DNA of 64,000 bases from Leptotrichia trevisanii DSM 22070 (GCF_000482505.1 NZ_AXVL01000006.1:92641-156640); one strand, 5' to 3'. Shown: positions 53,841-63,167, counted from the stretch's first letter. Notes: generated by a model not told the origin, from the sequence alone. Numbers and translations: made by a program.

Positions 53841-55427
53841 TTATTTTTTTTCTAAAATTTCTCCATCAAAAAACTTGACTGCATTTTGCAAAAATTTATC
53901 CTCTTCATTTTGGGAATCTTCACTTTCGAGAAAAGTCTGTATTGTAATATCCGAATTACAAATCTGATTAATAACTTTTTCAATTTTTGGTTTTTTCTCC
54001 GGCAGTAAAATTTGCTCGCTGTGAAATTTATGATCTTTTGGGAATTTTATGTATAAAACTCCATTTTCCACCCTATCTGGACGGCTTTCAATCGCCAATG
54101 CCCCCAGCATAACACTTTCCTTTTTTATTCCAGTCAAAACTTTTTTCCAGTTATCATAAAAAATCGAAATATCGTAATCTTTTACAATTTTTTCAGTTTT
54201 CTCACTATTTTCAGGTTCAGCAATTTGGGTAATGCTGGCTTTTGGGCTTATAATATTAACATTTTTTGTAACTTGGCTCAATACTTTTTCATAAATGCTG
54301 TTTGACATTTTTTTCATATAATTTTTGTCAATAGTAGCTGTGTTTCTACCAGAATTTCCACTTTCTGAAATTTTATTTTCATTTGATTTTTTTCCCTGAT
54401 TTTTGTAAAGTTCGTGGATAAGCACATAACCAAGTAGCCTTTTATCCTCTTCATACTTAAATTCGTTTAATGTAAAAAAAATCGCACTTATCGTATCCAG
54501 CAAAAAATTTACCGGCAAATCAGCCTTTTTCTTGAACTGCTCTTTCAGATAATAGGAAAAATCCTTTAAAAAAGTTTCGATTATAAGTCCATCTTCCCAG
54601 ATTTTATCAATAAACTCAACCAATTTTTCCTTATTGCTTTCCTTTACCAGATTTAAAAATTCCTCCAAAATAACGTCAGGCACCACTCCCAAAGCCTTTT
54701 GAGCCTTTGCAATATCAATTTCTTCATTATTAAAGTTTGACACAACTTGCTCAAAGATGGAAAAGCTGTCCCTTGCACTTCCTTCTGACTTTCTATAAAT
54801 CAAGTCCAGACTTGCGTCATCAATCGTAATGCTTTCCTTTTCAGCCACATTTTTCAGCAATTTTTTTATATCTTTCTTATCAATTGGCAAAAAATCATAC
54901 CGCTGACATCTGGAAATAACTGTATCCGGAATTTTGTCAATTTCGGTAGTCGCAAGAATAAATATCACGTGTGCAGGCGGTTCTTCCAGTGTTTTCAAAA
55001 GTGCATTAAAGGCCTCTTTTGTAAGCATATGAACCTCGTCAATTATGTATATTTTTTTTCTTCCCTTTACAGGCTGATAATTTATTTTCTCCTTCAGCTC
55101 ACGAATTTCATCAATTCCACGATTGGAAGCCGCATCAATTTCAATCATATCCATAGAAATCCCTTGAGAAATTTCACGGCAGTTTTCACATTCTCCGCAG
55201 GGATTATCTGTCACATCCTTACTGCTCAGACAGTTTACGCCTTTTGCAATCAGTCTAGCAATAGTTGTTTTACCAACTCCACGTGGCCCTGTAAACAAGT
55301 ACGCATGCGACAGCTTATTTTCCCTCAAGGAGTTTTTTATCGCCCGTAGCACAAATTCCTGTCCAGCAATTTCATCAAAATTCTGAGGCCGATATTTTCT
55401 ATATAAAGTAATATTCAATGTTCTCAC
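53841..55427 (-). CDS. dnaX: DNA polymerase III subunit gamma/tau
   Basis: Clamp-loader ATPase of 528 residues. LYRKYRPQNFDEIAGQEF opens the AAA+ domain. GPRGVGKTTIARLIAKGVNC (Walker A) follows. Four cysteines (CLSSKDVTDNPCGECENC) form the zinc site, then DEVHMLTKEAFNALLKTLEE (Walker B), ATTEIDKIPDTVISRCQRYDF (sensor 1) and GSARDSFSIFEQV (sensor 2). The C-terminal third is low in recognisable motifs, as usual for tau. The start is uncertain: GTG 55425-55427 is shown, but TTG 55416-55418, which is the start of MNITLYRKYRP-like sequence behind GGTGA, is equally likely. A promoter lies at 55449-55477. Confidence 0.94.
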   Translation of the reverse strand: MRTLNITLYRKYRPQNFDEIAGQEFVLRAIKNSLRENKLSHAYLFTGPRGVGKTTIARLIAKGVNCLSSKDVTDNPCGECENCREISQGISMDMIEIDAASNRGIDEIRELKEKINYQPVKGRKKIYIIDEVHMLTKEAFNALLKTLEEPPAHVIFILATTEIDKIPDTVISRCQRYDFLPIDKKDIKKLLKNVAEKESITIDDASLDLIYRKSEGSARDSFSIFEQVVSNFNNEEIDIAKAQKALGVVPDVILEEFLNLVKESNKEKLVEFIDKIWEDGLIIETFLKDFSYYLKEQFKKKADLPVNFLLDTISAIFFTLNEFKYEEDKRLLGYVLIHELYKNQGKKSNENKISESGNSGRNTATIDKNYMKKMSNSIYEKVLSQVTKNVNIISPKASITQIAEPENSEKTEKIVKDYDISIFYDNWKKVLTGIKKESVMLGALAIESRPDRVENGVLYIKFPKDHKFHSEQILLPEKKPKIEKVINQICNSDITIQTFLESEDSQNEEDKFLQNAVKFFDGEILEKK

Positions 55428-55448
55428 CCTTTTTCATTACTGTTTGAT

Positions 55449-55477
55449 ATTATAACATTTTTACTATGATTTGTGAA
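55449..55477 (-). promoter_or_regulatory. Predicted promoter of dnaX
   Basis: On the minus strand, TTCACA (55472-55477) and TATAAT (55449-55454) are 17 bases apart. The start point near 55442 leaves only about 15 to 24 bases of leader, which suits the TTG start at 55418 better than the GTG. Confidence 0.65.
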
Positions 55478-55684
55478 CTACTGAAAATGCAACAGCAAAA
55501 TAAAAATAAAATATTTGACTAATAAAAAAATATATGATTAAATCTTATATGGTTAAATCACTTTCATATTAAACTCAAAAGTTATGGTTATTCTACGGAA
55601 TATTCCAAAATTATTTAATCTTATCAATTTGATATTAAAGGAATTTGAGTACGATATATAAATTTTTATAAGTTGGAGGATCAT

Positions 55685-56428
55685 ATGAAAAAACCTATTA
55701 TCGGAATTTCGAGCAATGTATTTGAATTGGAAAAAGGGCTTTTTGCTGGCTATAAAAGAGCTTATGTGGATATTTCATATATAAATGCTGTGATAAATGC
55801 TGGAGGTGTGCCACATTTGCTGCCTTTAAATGAACATGAGGAAATTATTGAGGAATTTGTAAAAAATGTTGATGGTATTGTTTTGACGGGAGGAGCTGAT
55901 GTATTTCCGCTATTATACGGGGAAGAGCCAAAGGAAAAACTGGGAGAAATATTTCCTGAAAGGGATAAATTTGACTCATTATTAATCCGTTTTGCAATGG
56001 CTTATAAAAAGCCTATCCTCGGAATTTGCCGTGGAATGCAGATAATAAATGTCGAATGTGGTGGCTCACTTTATCAGGATTTGTCCTACAATGAAAATAT
56101 TGCAATCAAGCATTTTCAAAAAGCCAGATCACACACACCTACCCACTCAATTAATGTTGCAAGTAATAGTTTCCTGACTGATATTTATCCTGAAGGTGTG
56201 GGATTTATAAACAGTTACCATCACCAAATTGTAAACCAGTTAGCACCAGGATTCGTTGTAACAGCCAAAAGTGCAGATGGAGCAATTGAAGCAATTGAAA
56301 ATATTTCAGACGATACGTTTGTTATTGGTGTGCAATGGCATCCTGAAATGATGGCAGTAAATGATGAGGCAGCTCAAAAATTATTTAAAAAGTTTATAAA
56401 CGAAGTAAATTCAAGAAAAAAATATTAA
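55685..56428 (+). CDS. Class-I glutamine-amidotransferase-like gamma-glutamyl hydrolase (peptidase C26, PuuD-like)
   Basis: Cytoplasmic hydrolase of 247 residues. PIIGISSNVFELE opens the domain. VLTGGADVFPLLYGEEP is the PuuD-like substrate region. The nucleophile is in ILGICRGMQIINV (Cys), and the His and Glu of the triad are in GVQWHPEMM near the C-terminus. Relatives cleave gamma-glutamyl-GABA in putrescine use or other gamma-glutamyl amides; with no putrescine genes nearby the substrate stays open. I start at ATG 55685-55687, since GGAGG lies five bases upstream; an in-frame TTG four codons earlier precedes that site. Single-gene unit with its own terminator. Confidence 0.9.
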   Translation: MKKPIIGISSNVFELEKGLFAGYKRAYVDISYINAVINAGGVPHLLPLNEHEEIIEEFVKNVDGIVLTGGADVFPLLYGEEPKEKLGEIFPERDKFDSLLIRFAMAYKKPILGICRGMQIINVECGGSLYQDLSYNENIAIKHFQKARSHTPTHSINVASNSFLTDIYPEGVGFINSYHHQIVNQLAPGFVVTAKSADGAIEAIENISDDTFVIGVQWHPEMMAVNDEAAQKLFKKFINEVNSRKKY

Positions 56429-56448
56429 AATTTTAAATATACTAAAAA

Positions 56449-56486
56449 AAGCTGTTTCGTATAAATGATACAGCTTGATTTTTTTA
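56449..56486. terminator. Terminator between converging genes
   Basis: AAGCTGT (56449-56455) and ACAGCTT (56470-56476) form a 7-bp stem, followed by GATTTTTTT on the plus strand and a T-run on the minus strand. It serves the C26 hydrolase and possibly the spherulin-like gene, whose stop codon lies at its edge. Confidence 0.7.
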
Positions 56487-57851
56487 TAATATTAAAACAT
56501 TCCATTTTCTTCTTAAATCAATTTTAAAATTACCAAATCTATCTTTTATTTTATACGACATCTCAGCAACAAATTCATTTAAAATATCAAATCCAAAGTC
56601 AAAATCATTATCAAGTCTATCTTTTGAATTATTTTTCAAATTACTTTTATAATGACTATTTAAAAGTTCCCACAAATCAATACTCGAAATATATAAATTT
56701 CCTGAAATACTGTATTTTTGAGATGAATTAAACTGATAAGAGTCAGTTTTATTATTTTCCATTATATTTTCAGTTAATATGGATGTTTTCACATCGGAAA
56801 TTTCTGATTCTAATATTTCTGGCTCAAGTTTTGAGTTCCTATTCAAATCGTCATTAATATTTGAAAGGATGTGTGATGTCGAGCTATTTATTGATAATAT
56901 CAGATTTTCAAAATTTTGTGGCAAATCTTCGTAGGGAACGTTTGGAACATCCGTTGTTATCATTAAAAAACCTGCATTACGCTCCTTTGACAGCTTTAAA
57001 AGTGTTTCATACTGATCAGGAGTTGCAGAATGAATAACATGAACGATACGATTTGCATTTTCAGGATTGTTCTCAAAGTTGTAACTTCTTGGTGTCCAAT
57101 GATTAATATAGTTATCAGCGGATAATTCGCTTGTTAGCCATAAATCAGAATATTTTGACATTTCATCTGTGATGGTTCCACCGGGATTGGCAACAACGAT
57201 TGACTCCGGATATTTTGTTTTGACATAACTGTATAATTGTGCCATATATTCAACTTCTAAAGGATTTTTCCCTGATGAAATCTCATCAAAAAAAATACCT
57301 GAAATATTGTCAGAACCATATAACTGTATGTATTTATCAATTTCAGAATATATTTTTTTTATACTTTTTGTATATTCATTTGTAGTTACATATCCAAGAT
57401 TTCTAATTCCTAGTTCCTTATTTTTTTTCATTTGAACAATGTAGCTGTAATCGGCTTTGTCAGATGGCCCGTTTGCAGGGTTGATTATGACATAGGGAAT
57501 TGTCGCTTCAGATTGAGAATTTTCTAAATCAGACGTATCAGCAGCTTCCTGATTGTAAAGATTGTTATTAACCTTGCTTTTGCGAAATCCGTCAGTATAG
57601 CCAAAATCAACTTTAAATTCTGTTTCATTTTTTAAATTATTTTTTATAATATCAAAAATTTCATCATTTTTGGAAAAATTAAACTTGTTTTCTGAATTTA
57701 ATTTTTTTATATTTTTAGAATCTATAAAACTTGAAGTTTGAACTGATGAATCATTGTTTGTAGAATGTATGGTTTTTTCATAACCTAATCCTGTTACACC
57801 CGCTAAAAAAGATGGAATTAAAAAACTGTTATTTTTTAACTTTTTCTTCAT
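56484..57851 (-). CDS. Secreted spherulin-4-like glycoside-hydrolase-type protein
   Basis: A 455-residue protein with a weak N-terminal hydrophobic segment (SFLIPSFLAGVTGLGY, about 8-24), so probably exported. Residues of about 105-320 resemble the spherulation-specific family 4 TIM-barrel group: PYVIINPANGPSD, NKELGIRNLGYVTTN, GIFFDEISSG (acidic pair likely catalytic), IVVANPGGTITDEMSKYSDL and GFLMITTDVPN. These proteins are thought to hydrolyse polysaccharides; relatives (GH114/GH166-type) act on galactosaminogalactan, so biofilm or glycan cleavage is possible. The C-terminal 130 residues (DLWELLNSHYKSNLKNN...) are not recognised. ATG 57849-57851 has AAAGGAGGTAG upstream. Confidence 0.72.
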   Translation of the reverse strand: MKKKLKNNSFLIPSFLAGVTGLGYEKTIHSTNNDSSVQTSSFIDSKNIKKLNSENKFNFSKNDEIFDIIKNNLKNETEFKVDFGYTDGFRKSKVNNNLYNQEAADTSDLENSQSEATIPYVIINPANGPSDKADYSYIVQMKKNKELGIRNLGYVTTNEYTKSIKKIYSEIDKYIQLYGSDNISGIFFDEISSGKNPLEVEYMAQLYSYVKTKYPESIVVANPGGTITDEMSKYSDLWLTSELSADNYINHWTPRSYNFENNPENANRIVHVIHSATPDQYETLLKLSKERNAGFLMITTDVPNVPYEDLPQNFENLILSINSSTSHILSNINDDLNRNSKLEPEILESEISDVKTSILTENIMENNKTDSYQFNSSQKYSISGNLYISSIDLWELLNSHYKSNLKNNSKDRLDNDFDFGFDILNEFVAEMSYKIKDRFGNFKIDLRRKWNVLIL

Positions 57852-58424
57852 CGACTACCTCCTTTCAGCATATATTTATACTGCCCAAAAAATCATTTTG
57901 CAGTTTCCTATATACTTAAACAGCTTTCAAATCATAAATTGCGTAAATTAGTAAGTTGTATTTTGATTTTCTTTAAAGCGGTTAATTGTATTGACCAATA
58001 AAAATTTTAATTCTGGAATTTTTTAAACCCATTTTAGCAATATATATTATCATTTTTTTTTTATAATTTCAAGAACTTTTTTATAAAGCATCCTAAAATT
58101 CTGTTAAAAATTGGTTTCTCTAAATGAACAAAAATAGCAGCCACTAAATGACATTGACTGCTTTTCATAATTTTAAATCGGACAGTAAATTAATGTTTTC
58201 TGCTTTTTTTCAAACTAGATTTTCTAATTTGATTTTTCTCTTGACAAATATATAGTATCATTTAATTTTGTCAAAATTATGTAAATTATATGTTTTTTTT
58301 GTGAGATTTTGGATTTAATTTTTATAGATAATTTTAAAAATAAATTAAAAAATAATTGACAAAAATATAAAAATATAGTATTATAAGTTAAAATTAAAAT
58401 AAGATTAACAAAAAAGGAAGGAAA
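57852..58424. other. Intergenic region between the spherulin-like gene and the J-domain gene
   Basis: A 573-base gap between divergent genes. It holds the strong ribosome binding site of the spherulin-like gene, a weak short stem near 58131-58164 (AGCAG with CTGCT), and the promoter of the plus-strand cluster (58356-58384). A second TTGACA (58241) has no matching -10. I see no other ORF or RNA gene. Confidence 0.5.
58356..58384 (+). promoter_or_regulatory. Predicted promoter of the J-domain/FHA/PP2C cluster
   Basis: TTGACA (58356-58361) and TATTAT (58379-58384) are 17 bases apart. The start point near 58391 leaves about 34 bases before the J-domain gene, which has the ribosome binding site AAGGAAGG. 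Confidence 0.7.
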
Positions 58425-58859
58425 ATGGATTATTACAAAATACTGGAAGTGCCTGAAAATACGGATATTTCCGAAATAAAAAAGAAATATAGAAAATTGG
58501 CAATGAAATATCATCCTGACAGAAATGCAGGAGATGAAAAAGCTGCAAAAAAATTTCGAGAAATAACGGAGGCTTATGAAGTTCTTTCAAATGAGAAAAA
58601 AAGAAAAGAGTATGATTGTAAAAGGAAAAATGGGAACAATCAGCCAAAAAATAAAAATAATAAGGAAAATTTTAAAAGTAAATCTTCTCAAAATAATTTT
58701 ACTTTTGGAAAAGAATTTTTTAAGAGTGCAGCTGAAATGAAAGGAATGTTTGAAAACAGTTTTGGGCTAGATAAAATGAGGAAGAATAAAGCAAAATCTG
58801 AGAAGGAAAGTGTGAAAAGCAGGTTTGAGAGTTTTTTTGATATGAAAGAGAAAAAGTAA
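58425..58859 (+). CDS. Short J-domain (DnaJ-like) protein
   Basis: A 144-residue cytoplasmic protein. Residues 1-65 are a full J-domain, with HPD at 30-32 within [14 protein letters not shown], so it can stimulate an Hsp70 (DnaK). The rest is Lys/Asn/Ser-rich and has no zinc-finger or C-terminal substrate-binding domain, so it is not classical DnaJ. It is the first gene of a cluster with two FHA proteins and two PP2C-like proteins, and it ends 16 bases before the membrane FHA gene. This suggests it delivers Hsp70 to that signalling complex. Its partner is inferred. Confidence 0.9.
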   Translation: MDYYKILEVPENTDISEIKKKYRKLAMKYHPDRNAGDEKAAKKFREITEAYEVLSNEKKRKEYDCKRKNGNNQPKNKNNKENFKSKSSQNNFTFGKEFFKSAAEMKGMFENSFGLDKMRKNKAKSEKESVKSRFESFFDMKEKK

Positions 58860-58875
58860 GAAGGGGAAATTAGAA

Positions 58876-59703
58876 ATGTTGTGGGGAATCAGAAGAAGTT
58901 TTACAAATTGGAGAAATATTTTTAAGCGTCCATTTGGGCGTGGAAGCATTTACAGGTTGGAACGACTTAGAAGTGTGGCACGACTTGGAAAAAATAGAGA
59001 AAATGGAAAAATTAACGATGAAAAAAATAAAATTAGTGTGGATAAAGGAATTAAAAAATATGAAAAACGGAAATTGAATGCAAAAAATCAAAAAAGTTAC
59101 AAATTTTTAAATATAAAAAATATTTTGATAATGATAGTTTTAATATTTACATTCATTTTTGTCCATCTTTCAGGATATTCTACAAAAAGCCTTTATTTTT
59201 CGATTTTTATTTATATCGGAGTTACACTTTACCTGCTCATTGTGGAAAGATTTTTTGAAAAGGTGGAAGTTGAGGAGGAAATCAAAAATATAAAGAATGA
59301 GAGGGAAAAGGAGCATAATGTGTTTTTAGAGAGGGTAAAGGAAATAGAGGATTTGGTGAAAAATCAGATTGAGCATATATTTTTGAAGGATTCAGAAGAC
59401 TATGATATGAAAATTTGGAAAATTGGGAGGGCAACATCACTTCTCATTGGGAAGCAATCACCAAGAAACAGGGTGGATATAGATGTGAGCGAAGGAATTT
59501 ACTCAAATTTAGTCAGCAGGGCTCACGGAATCTTAAATCGTGTCAACGGAATCTGGTATTATGAAGATTTAGGCTCACAAAATGGAAGTGGAATTGAGCG
59601 AAATATTGATAAACGGAAAATAAAACTGAAAAAAAATATCCCAGTAAAAGTCGAATCTGGAGACATAATTTATTTGGCGACTACAAAAATACTATTAAAA
59701 TAA
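58876..59703 (+). CDS. Membrane-anchored FHA-domain protein
   Basis: A 275-residue inner-membrane protein. A basic N-terminus is followed by two hydrophobic helices (about 82-99 and 105-122), a charged coiled-coil-like stretch (about 123-170), then an FHA domain (about 180-260). The phosphothreonine-binding residues are all present: GR in WKIGRATS, S and R-x-H in SNLVSRAHG, and NG in GSQNGSGIER. So it is likely to bind phosphothreonine on the cytoplasmic side. ATG 58876 has AAGGGGAAA upstream. No kinase is in the window; one may lie beyond the right edge. Confidence 0.88.
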   Translation: MLWGIRRSFTNWRNIFKRPFGRGSIYRLERLRSVARLGKNRENGKINDEKNKISVDKGIKKYEKRKLNAKNQKSYKFLNIKNILIMIVLIFTFIFVHLSGYSTKSLYFSIFIYIGVTLYLLIVERFFEKVEVEEEIKNIKNEREKEHNVFLERVKEIEDLVKNQIEHIFLKDSEDYDMKIWKIGRATSLLIGKQSPRNRVDIDVSEGIYSNLVSRAHGILNRVNGIWYYEDLGSQNGSGIERNIDKRKIKLKKNIPVKVESGDIIYLATTKILLK

Positions 59704-59746
59704 ATCTATAAATTTATAAAATGAAAAAAGAAAGGAAAATTTTAAA

Positions 59747-60391
59747 ATGAAATTGGATAGATGTAAAAATGGGCATATATACGATGTTTCAAGATACAGC
59801 TTATGCCCCTACTGTAAATCTGAAGGACTGGAAACGGAAAACTTGGATGATAAAATTAATCTAGTTGAAGAAATGAAAGATGAGGACAGAACAACAGCCT
59901 ATTGGTCTAAAGACAGCACTGTAGATCCAGTCGTGGGCTGGCTTACGTGCATTGAGGGGCATGATAAGGGAAAAGACTACAGGATTGTGAGTGAACGCAA
60001 CTTTGTTGGGCGTGGAGAAAATATGGATATACAAATTTTAGGAGATACCATGATTTCTAGAAAAAACCATTGTTCAATAAGTTATAATCCCAAACAGAGA
60101 AAATTTATGCTAACTCCTGGAGATTCCAATGGACTTATTTATTTAAATGGAGAAGCAGTTTACAACACAGTAGAATTACGAGCTTATTCAGTAGTGGAAA
60201 TGGGGGAAAGTAAGTTTGTATTTGTGAATCTGTGCGGAGATTATTTTGACTGGGAAAAGGAAAAGTCGAGAGAGGAAAGTGTGAAAAGGAAATATGAAAA
60301 TTTAAATGATGAAAAAATTGTGAAAAATACGAATTTTCAGAATAAAAATAATGATTTAGAAGTAAAAATCGAAGATTATGAAGAAATTTAA
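59747..60391 (+). CDS. Zinc-ribbon FHA-domain protein
   Basis: A 214-residue cytoplasmic protein. The N-terminal RCKNGHIYD and LCPYC supply Cys6, His10, Cys20 and Cys23, a small zinc knuckle. A segment VVGWLTCIEGHDKGKDYR leads into the FHA domain (about 63-165), with the phosphothreonine contacts in FVGRGENMD, ISRKNHCSI and SNGLIYLNG. LCGDYFDW ends the domain, and a Lys/Glu/Asn tail follows. This architecture is familiar from Firmicutes, where it appears with PP2C phosphatases and Ser/Thr kinases (recalled, not searched). AAAGAAAGGA precedes the ATG. It lies 43 bases after the membrane FHA gene. Confidence 0.9.
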   Translation: MKLDRCKNGHIYDVSRYSLCPYCKSEGLETENLDDKINLVEEMKDEDRTTAYWSKDSTVDPVVGWLTCIEGHDKGKDYRIVSERNFVGRGENMDIQILGDTMISRKNHCSISYNPKQRKFMLTPGDSNGLIYLNGEAVYNTVELRAYSVVEMGESKFVFVNLCGDYFDWEKEKSREESVKRKYENLNDEKIVKNTNFQNKNNDLEVKIEDYEEI

Positions 60392-60782
60392 TAAATTTAT
60401 ACTAAATCCAATATTTTCAAATGATTTAAGATATAATTTTTATTTTTTAAACAGGATTGAGTATAAATTAATCCGTCGGAGCATTTTTATGTGCTGGCAA
60501 AACTGTCTGAGCATAGCGAGTTTTTTGTCAGTGCAGAAAAATGTCGTAGACTAGCCATAAGTGGTAGGATTTGCGGCGATGAGCAATCCTACGAAAATAA
60601 AAGAAAAAATATAATATAAAATAGAAAAAACTGTTATTAAACAAAATAATCTAATACTAAATCTTATTAGAAAATAGAATACAATTCAAAATTTATTAGA
60701 TATTAACCTTTTTAATGGGGAATAGTATAAAAATATATTTTATAAAGTTGAATTAATAAAAAATAGAGGGAGAAATTGAGAA
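60392..60782. other. Intergenic region within the FHA/PP2C cluster, with a structured element
   Basis: A 391-base gap between same-strand genes. It contains a GC-richer structured element (60472-60592), then A/T-rich DNA with a poor TATAAA-like box near 60730-60735 and the ribosome binding site GAGGGAGAAATTGAGAA for the PP2C gene. I see no ORF of note. Confidence 0.6.
60472..60592. repeat. GC-richer structured intergenic element (long hairpin plus second hairpin)
   Basis: Arm GCATTTTTATGTGCTGGC (60481-60498) and its continuation pair with the region of about 60520-60545 (GTTTTTTGTCAGTGCAG...), giving about 22 pairs with one clear A-G mismatch. The other differences are G-U wobbles, as expected of a selected RNA fold. 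A second hairpin (60564-60592) pairs GTAGGATTTGC with GCAATCCTAC around GGCGATGA with one bulged T. No T-run follows. It may be a dispersed repeat or a small RNA; which is unknown. Confidence 0.6.
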
Positions 60783-63152
60783 ATGAGGAAAGATGAGGCA
60801 AAATTTATTACGGAATTTTTGAGCGAGGCTGGGACAAAGGCTGAAAATAATGATTATTTTGGGTATGTTTTGCTGGATAATTATGCGATTTGGGCTGTGG
60901 CGGATGGATTTGATGAGGAAGAAGGGGCAAAAGTTGCGGCAAAGATTGCGGTAGAATCTGCGATTGAATATTTTATGCTACGTCCACGATTTAACTATGA
61001 TGTAATAAAGGAAATGATGGATTATGTCAATCTGAAAGTTAAGGAAAAGCAGGAAGAAACTCAGAAATATTCTCTTATGCACACTTCCCTTTTAATCGTT
61101 ATAAGCAATTATAATTCAATTTTATATGGAAATATCGGAAATACAAGGTTTTATCATATTAGAGGCGGATATATCATTTCTCAAAGCAGAGATGACACGA
61201 TAGCACAGCTTTTGGTGGACGAAGAGGCATTGAATATATCGGATATGAGATTTCACAGGCAAAGAAATGATTTGCTGCAGGCAATTGGGGATTTTGGGAA
61301 AATTAAGCCAAATATTATAAAAAAACCTGTGGAACTTATGGAAAAAGATGTTTTTTGCTTGACGACTGTAGGATTCTGGGAAAATATTGATGAGCATGAT
61401 ATGGAAAACGACTTATCCAGATTTGAGGATAAGAAGCAATGGTTAAATTCATTGGAAAAACGGATACTTGCTTCGCTTAGGGATAATATTGAAAATTATA
61501 CGATTGCACAGGTAGAAGTGGGTGCTGTAGCAAGTCCAGAGCCGATGGAAAAGGACAAAAGGAAATTTATTAAAAAAATAATACTTGTAATGCTGATTAT
61601 TGTTGTAATTATTTTGTTTGTTGTAATTTGGAATGTGAAAAGGCGAAACGGTATTTTGCAGGCGGCAACGCAGTATGAAAAGTTGGCGGATGAAGAGATT
61701 TTAAAGAAAAATTTTAATAATTCAATTGATAATTTGAAACTTGAAATTGGAGAATATGAAAAATTAAAGCCAAAAAGCAGGGGAATAATAGGATTTCTTA
61801 CAAATGCTGAGAAAAAGAGAGCTGATGCAAGTAAGAAAATTGATGAAATAAATAAGAAAATTGGAGAAACTGAGAAGATTAAAAAGGCATTTTCAGATAT
61901 TAATGAGGGAAATGAGCTGTTTAACAGCGGGAATTATGACGAAGCGAACGTAAAATATCAGCAGGCTAAGTATAACCTGAATGACAACAGTTATAAACGG
62001 GATGAACTGAACACGGAAGAGATTTTAACTACATTGGATTCACGGATAAATTCAACTGTGAAATTAAAGGAAGCTAAGGCTTTGGAAACGGCTGGAGATA
62101 CGGCGGTTAATGAAGGAAGCTACAATTTAGCAAAGGTTAGTTATAAAAATGCGGCTGATATGTATTTGGAAAATGGAAGGGCAGATTATGTTTCGCAAGT
62201 TGAGAAAAAGCTGGAGGAAATAACGGATAAGGAAAAAACAGCATATAATGGGGCAATGCTTGCTGAAAATAAAGGGGATTCGCTGGCACAAAGCAATATT
62301 AATTCTTCAAAAGAGGCATATTATCAGGCACGACAGATGTATCAGACACTTGGAGATACTGTGAAAGTGGGAGAAATTGACAATAAGATACAGGAACTTA
62401 ATTCCCAGCAAAACGCTGATTTGCAGACTGCCAATAATCTTGTTCAGGAAGGACTTTCGCAAATAACTGCTAATAATCCGGCACAAGCAATAAATATTCT
62501 AACGCAGGCTAAAAATATTTATCAGAAGATGAAAGATACAAATAATGCAAATGCCGTGGACAAATACATAAGCCAGGCACAGGAATTTATTAAATTTGAA
62601 AGCCAGAATGCTGAAAAATTAAAAACGCAGGAAATGGAATATTCGGAAAGGTTAAGGCAGCAGGAAATCCAAATGCAGCAGCAACTGCAAATAAAAGAAG
62701 CTGAAATCAGGGCACAGCAGGAAGAACTGGAGCGGGAGCGGCAAAGACGTGAAGAAATAACAAGGAAAATGGAAAATGCGTCAAATCTGGAAACGCAGGC
62801 TGATCAGCTGGCTATAAATGAAAGATTTGAAGAAAGTATTTCAAAATATGAAGAAGCGAAGAAACTTCTGGAAGAGGTGAATACAGATGGAAATTTTGGA
62901 AATCAGATGTCCAAAATTGAGGATTTGAATAAAAAAATTGAAAAAAATGAGGGATATTTATTGAAGAAAAAAGCAGAAGATGATTTTAAGAATAAAAAAT
63001 GGAAGGAAGCTGTGGAAAAATTTACGCAGGCGAAGGAAAAGCTGGAAAAAAGCAGCACTAAGCAAAATGAAATAGGGGAAATTGAAAAAAAACTGAAAAA
63101 GGCTGAGAAAAAGGCGAATAAAAAATGGTGGCAGTTTTGGAAAATTTTTTAA
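60783..63152 (+). CDS. Degenerate PP2C-like membrane protein with long repeat/coiled-coil C-terminus
   Basis: A 789-residue protein. Residues of about 10-250 form a PP2C fold: WAVADGF (Asp41), TSLLIVISN, GNIGNTRFYHIRGGY, RNDLLQAIGDFG. But the usual SDG site reads TTVG (194-197), and the final DN reads EN (237-238), so two metal-binding aspartates are missing. A single membrane helix (about 263-286) places the rest outside the cytoplasm if the N-terminus is inside. That part (about 290-789) is helical, with TPR-like units such as AAGDTAVNEGSYNLAKVSYKN and a long Glu/Gln coiled coil (EERRQ-type stretch near 640-690), ending KKWWQFWKIF. It may be a sensor or scaffold rather than an enzyme. AGAGGGAG lies upstream. 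Confidence 0.8.
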   Translation: MRKDEAKFITEFLSEAGTKAENNDYFGYVLLDNYAIWAVADGFDEEEGAKVAAKIAVESAIEYFMLRPRFNYDVIKEMMDYVNLKVKEKQEETQKYSLMHTSLLIVISNYNSILYGNIGNTRFYHIRGGYIISQSRDDTIAQLLVDEEALNISDMRFHRQRNDLLQAIGDFGKIKPNIIKKPVELMEKDVFCLTTVGFWENIDEHDMENDLSRFEDKKQWLNSLEKRILASLRDNIENYTIAQVEVGAVASPEPMEKDKRKFIKKIILVMLIIVVIILFVVIWNVKRRNGILQAATQYEKLADEEILKKNFNNSIDNLKLEIGEYEKLKPKSRGIIGFLTNAEKKRADASKKIDEINKKIGETEKIKKAFSDINEGNELFNSGNYDEANVKYQQAKYNLNDNSYKRDELNTEEILTTLDSRINSTVKLKEAKALETAGDTAVNEGSYNLAKVSYKNAADMYLENGRADYVSQVEKKLEEITDKEKTAYNGAMLAENKGDSLAQSNINSSKEAYYQARQMYQTLGDTVKVGEIDNKIQELNSQQNADLQTANNLVQEGLSQITANNPAQAINILTQAKNIYQKMKDTNNANAVDKYISQAQEFIKFESQNAEKLKTQEMEYSERLRQQEIQMQQQLQIKEAEIRAQQEELERERQRREEITRKMENASNLETQADQLAINERFEESISKYEEAKKLLEEVNTDGNFGNQMSKIEDLNKKIEKNEGYLLKKKAEDDFKNKKWKEAVEKFTQAKEKLEKSSTKQNEIGEIEKKLKKAEKKANKKWWQFWKIF

Positions 63153-63167
63153 AAGAAAGGAGGAAAG

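Noticed and set aside
54300-54320. Programmed frameshift in dnaX producing a gamma form
   Set aside because: A run of seven A occurs on the coding strand (54308-54314), but I see no E. coli-like stem-loop or ribosome-binding-like stimulator; too weak to claim.
54969-55349. 126-residue plus-strand ORF inside dnaX
   Set aside because: Antisense to conserved dnaX ATPase motifs; no domain.
57990-58250. Extra TTGACA boxes in the gap before the J-domain gene
   Set aside because: No matching -10 at 16 to 18 bases; likely chance in A/T-rich DNA.
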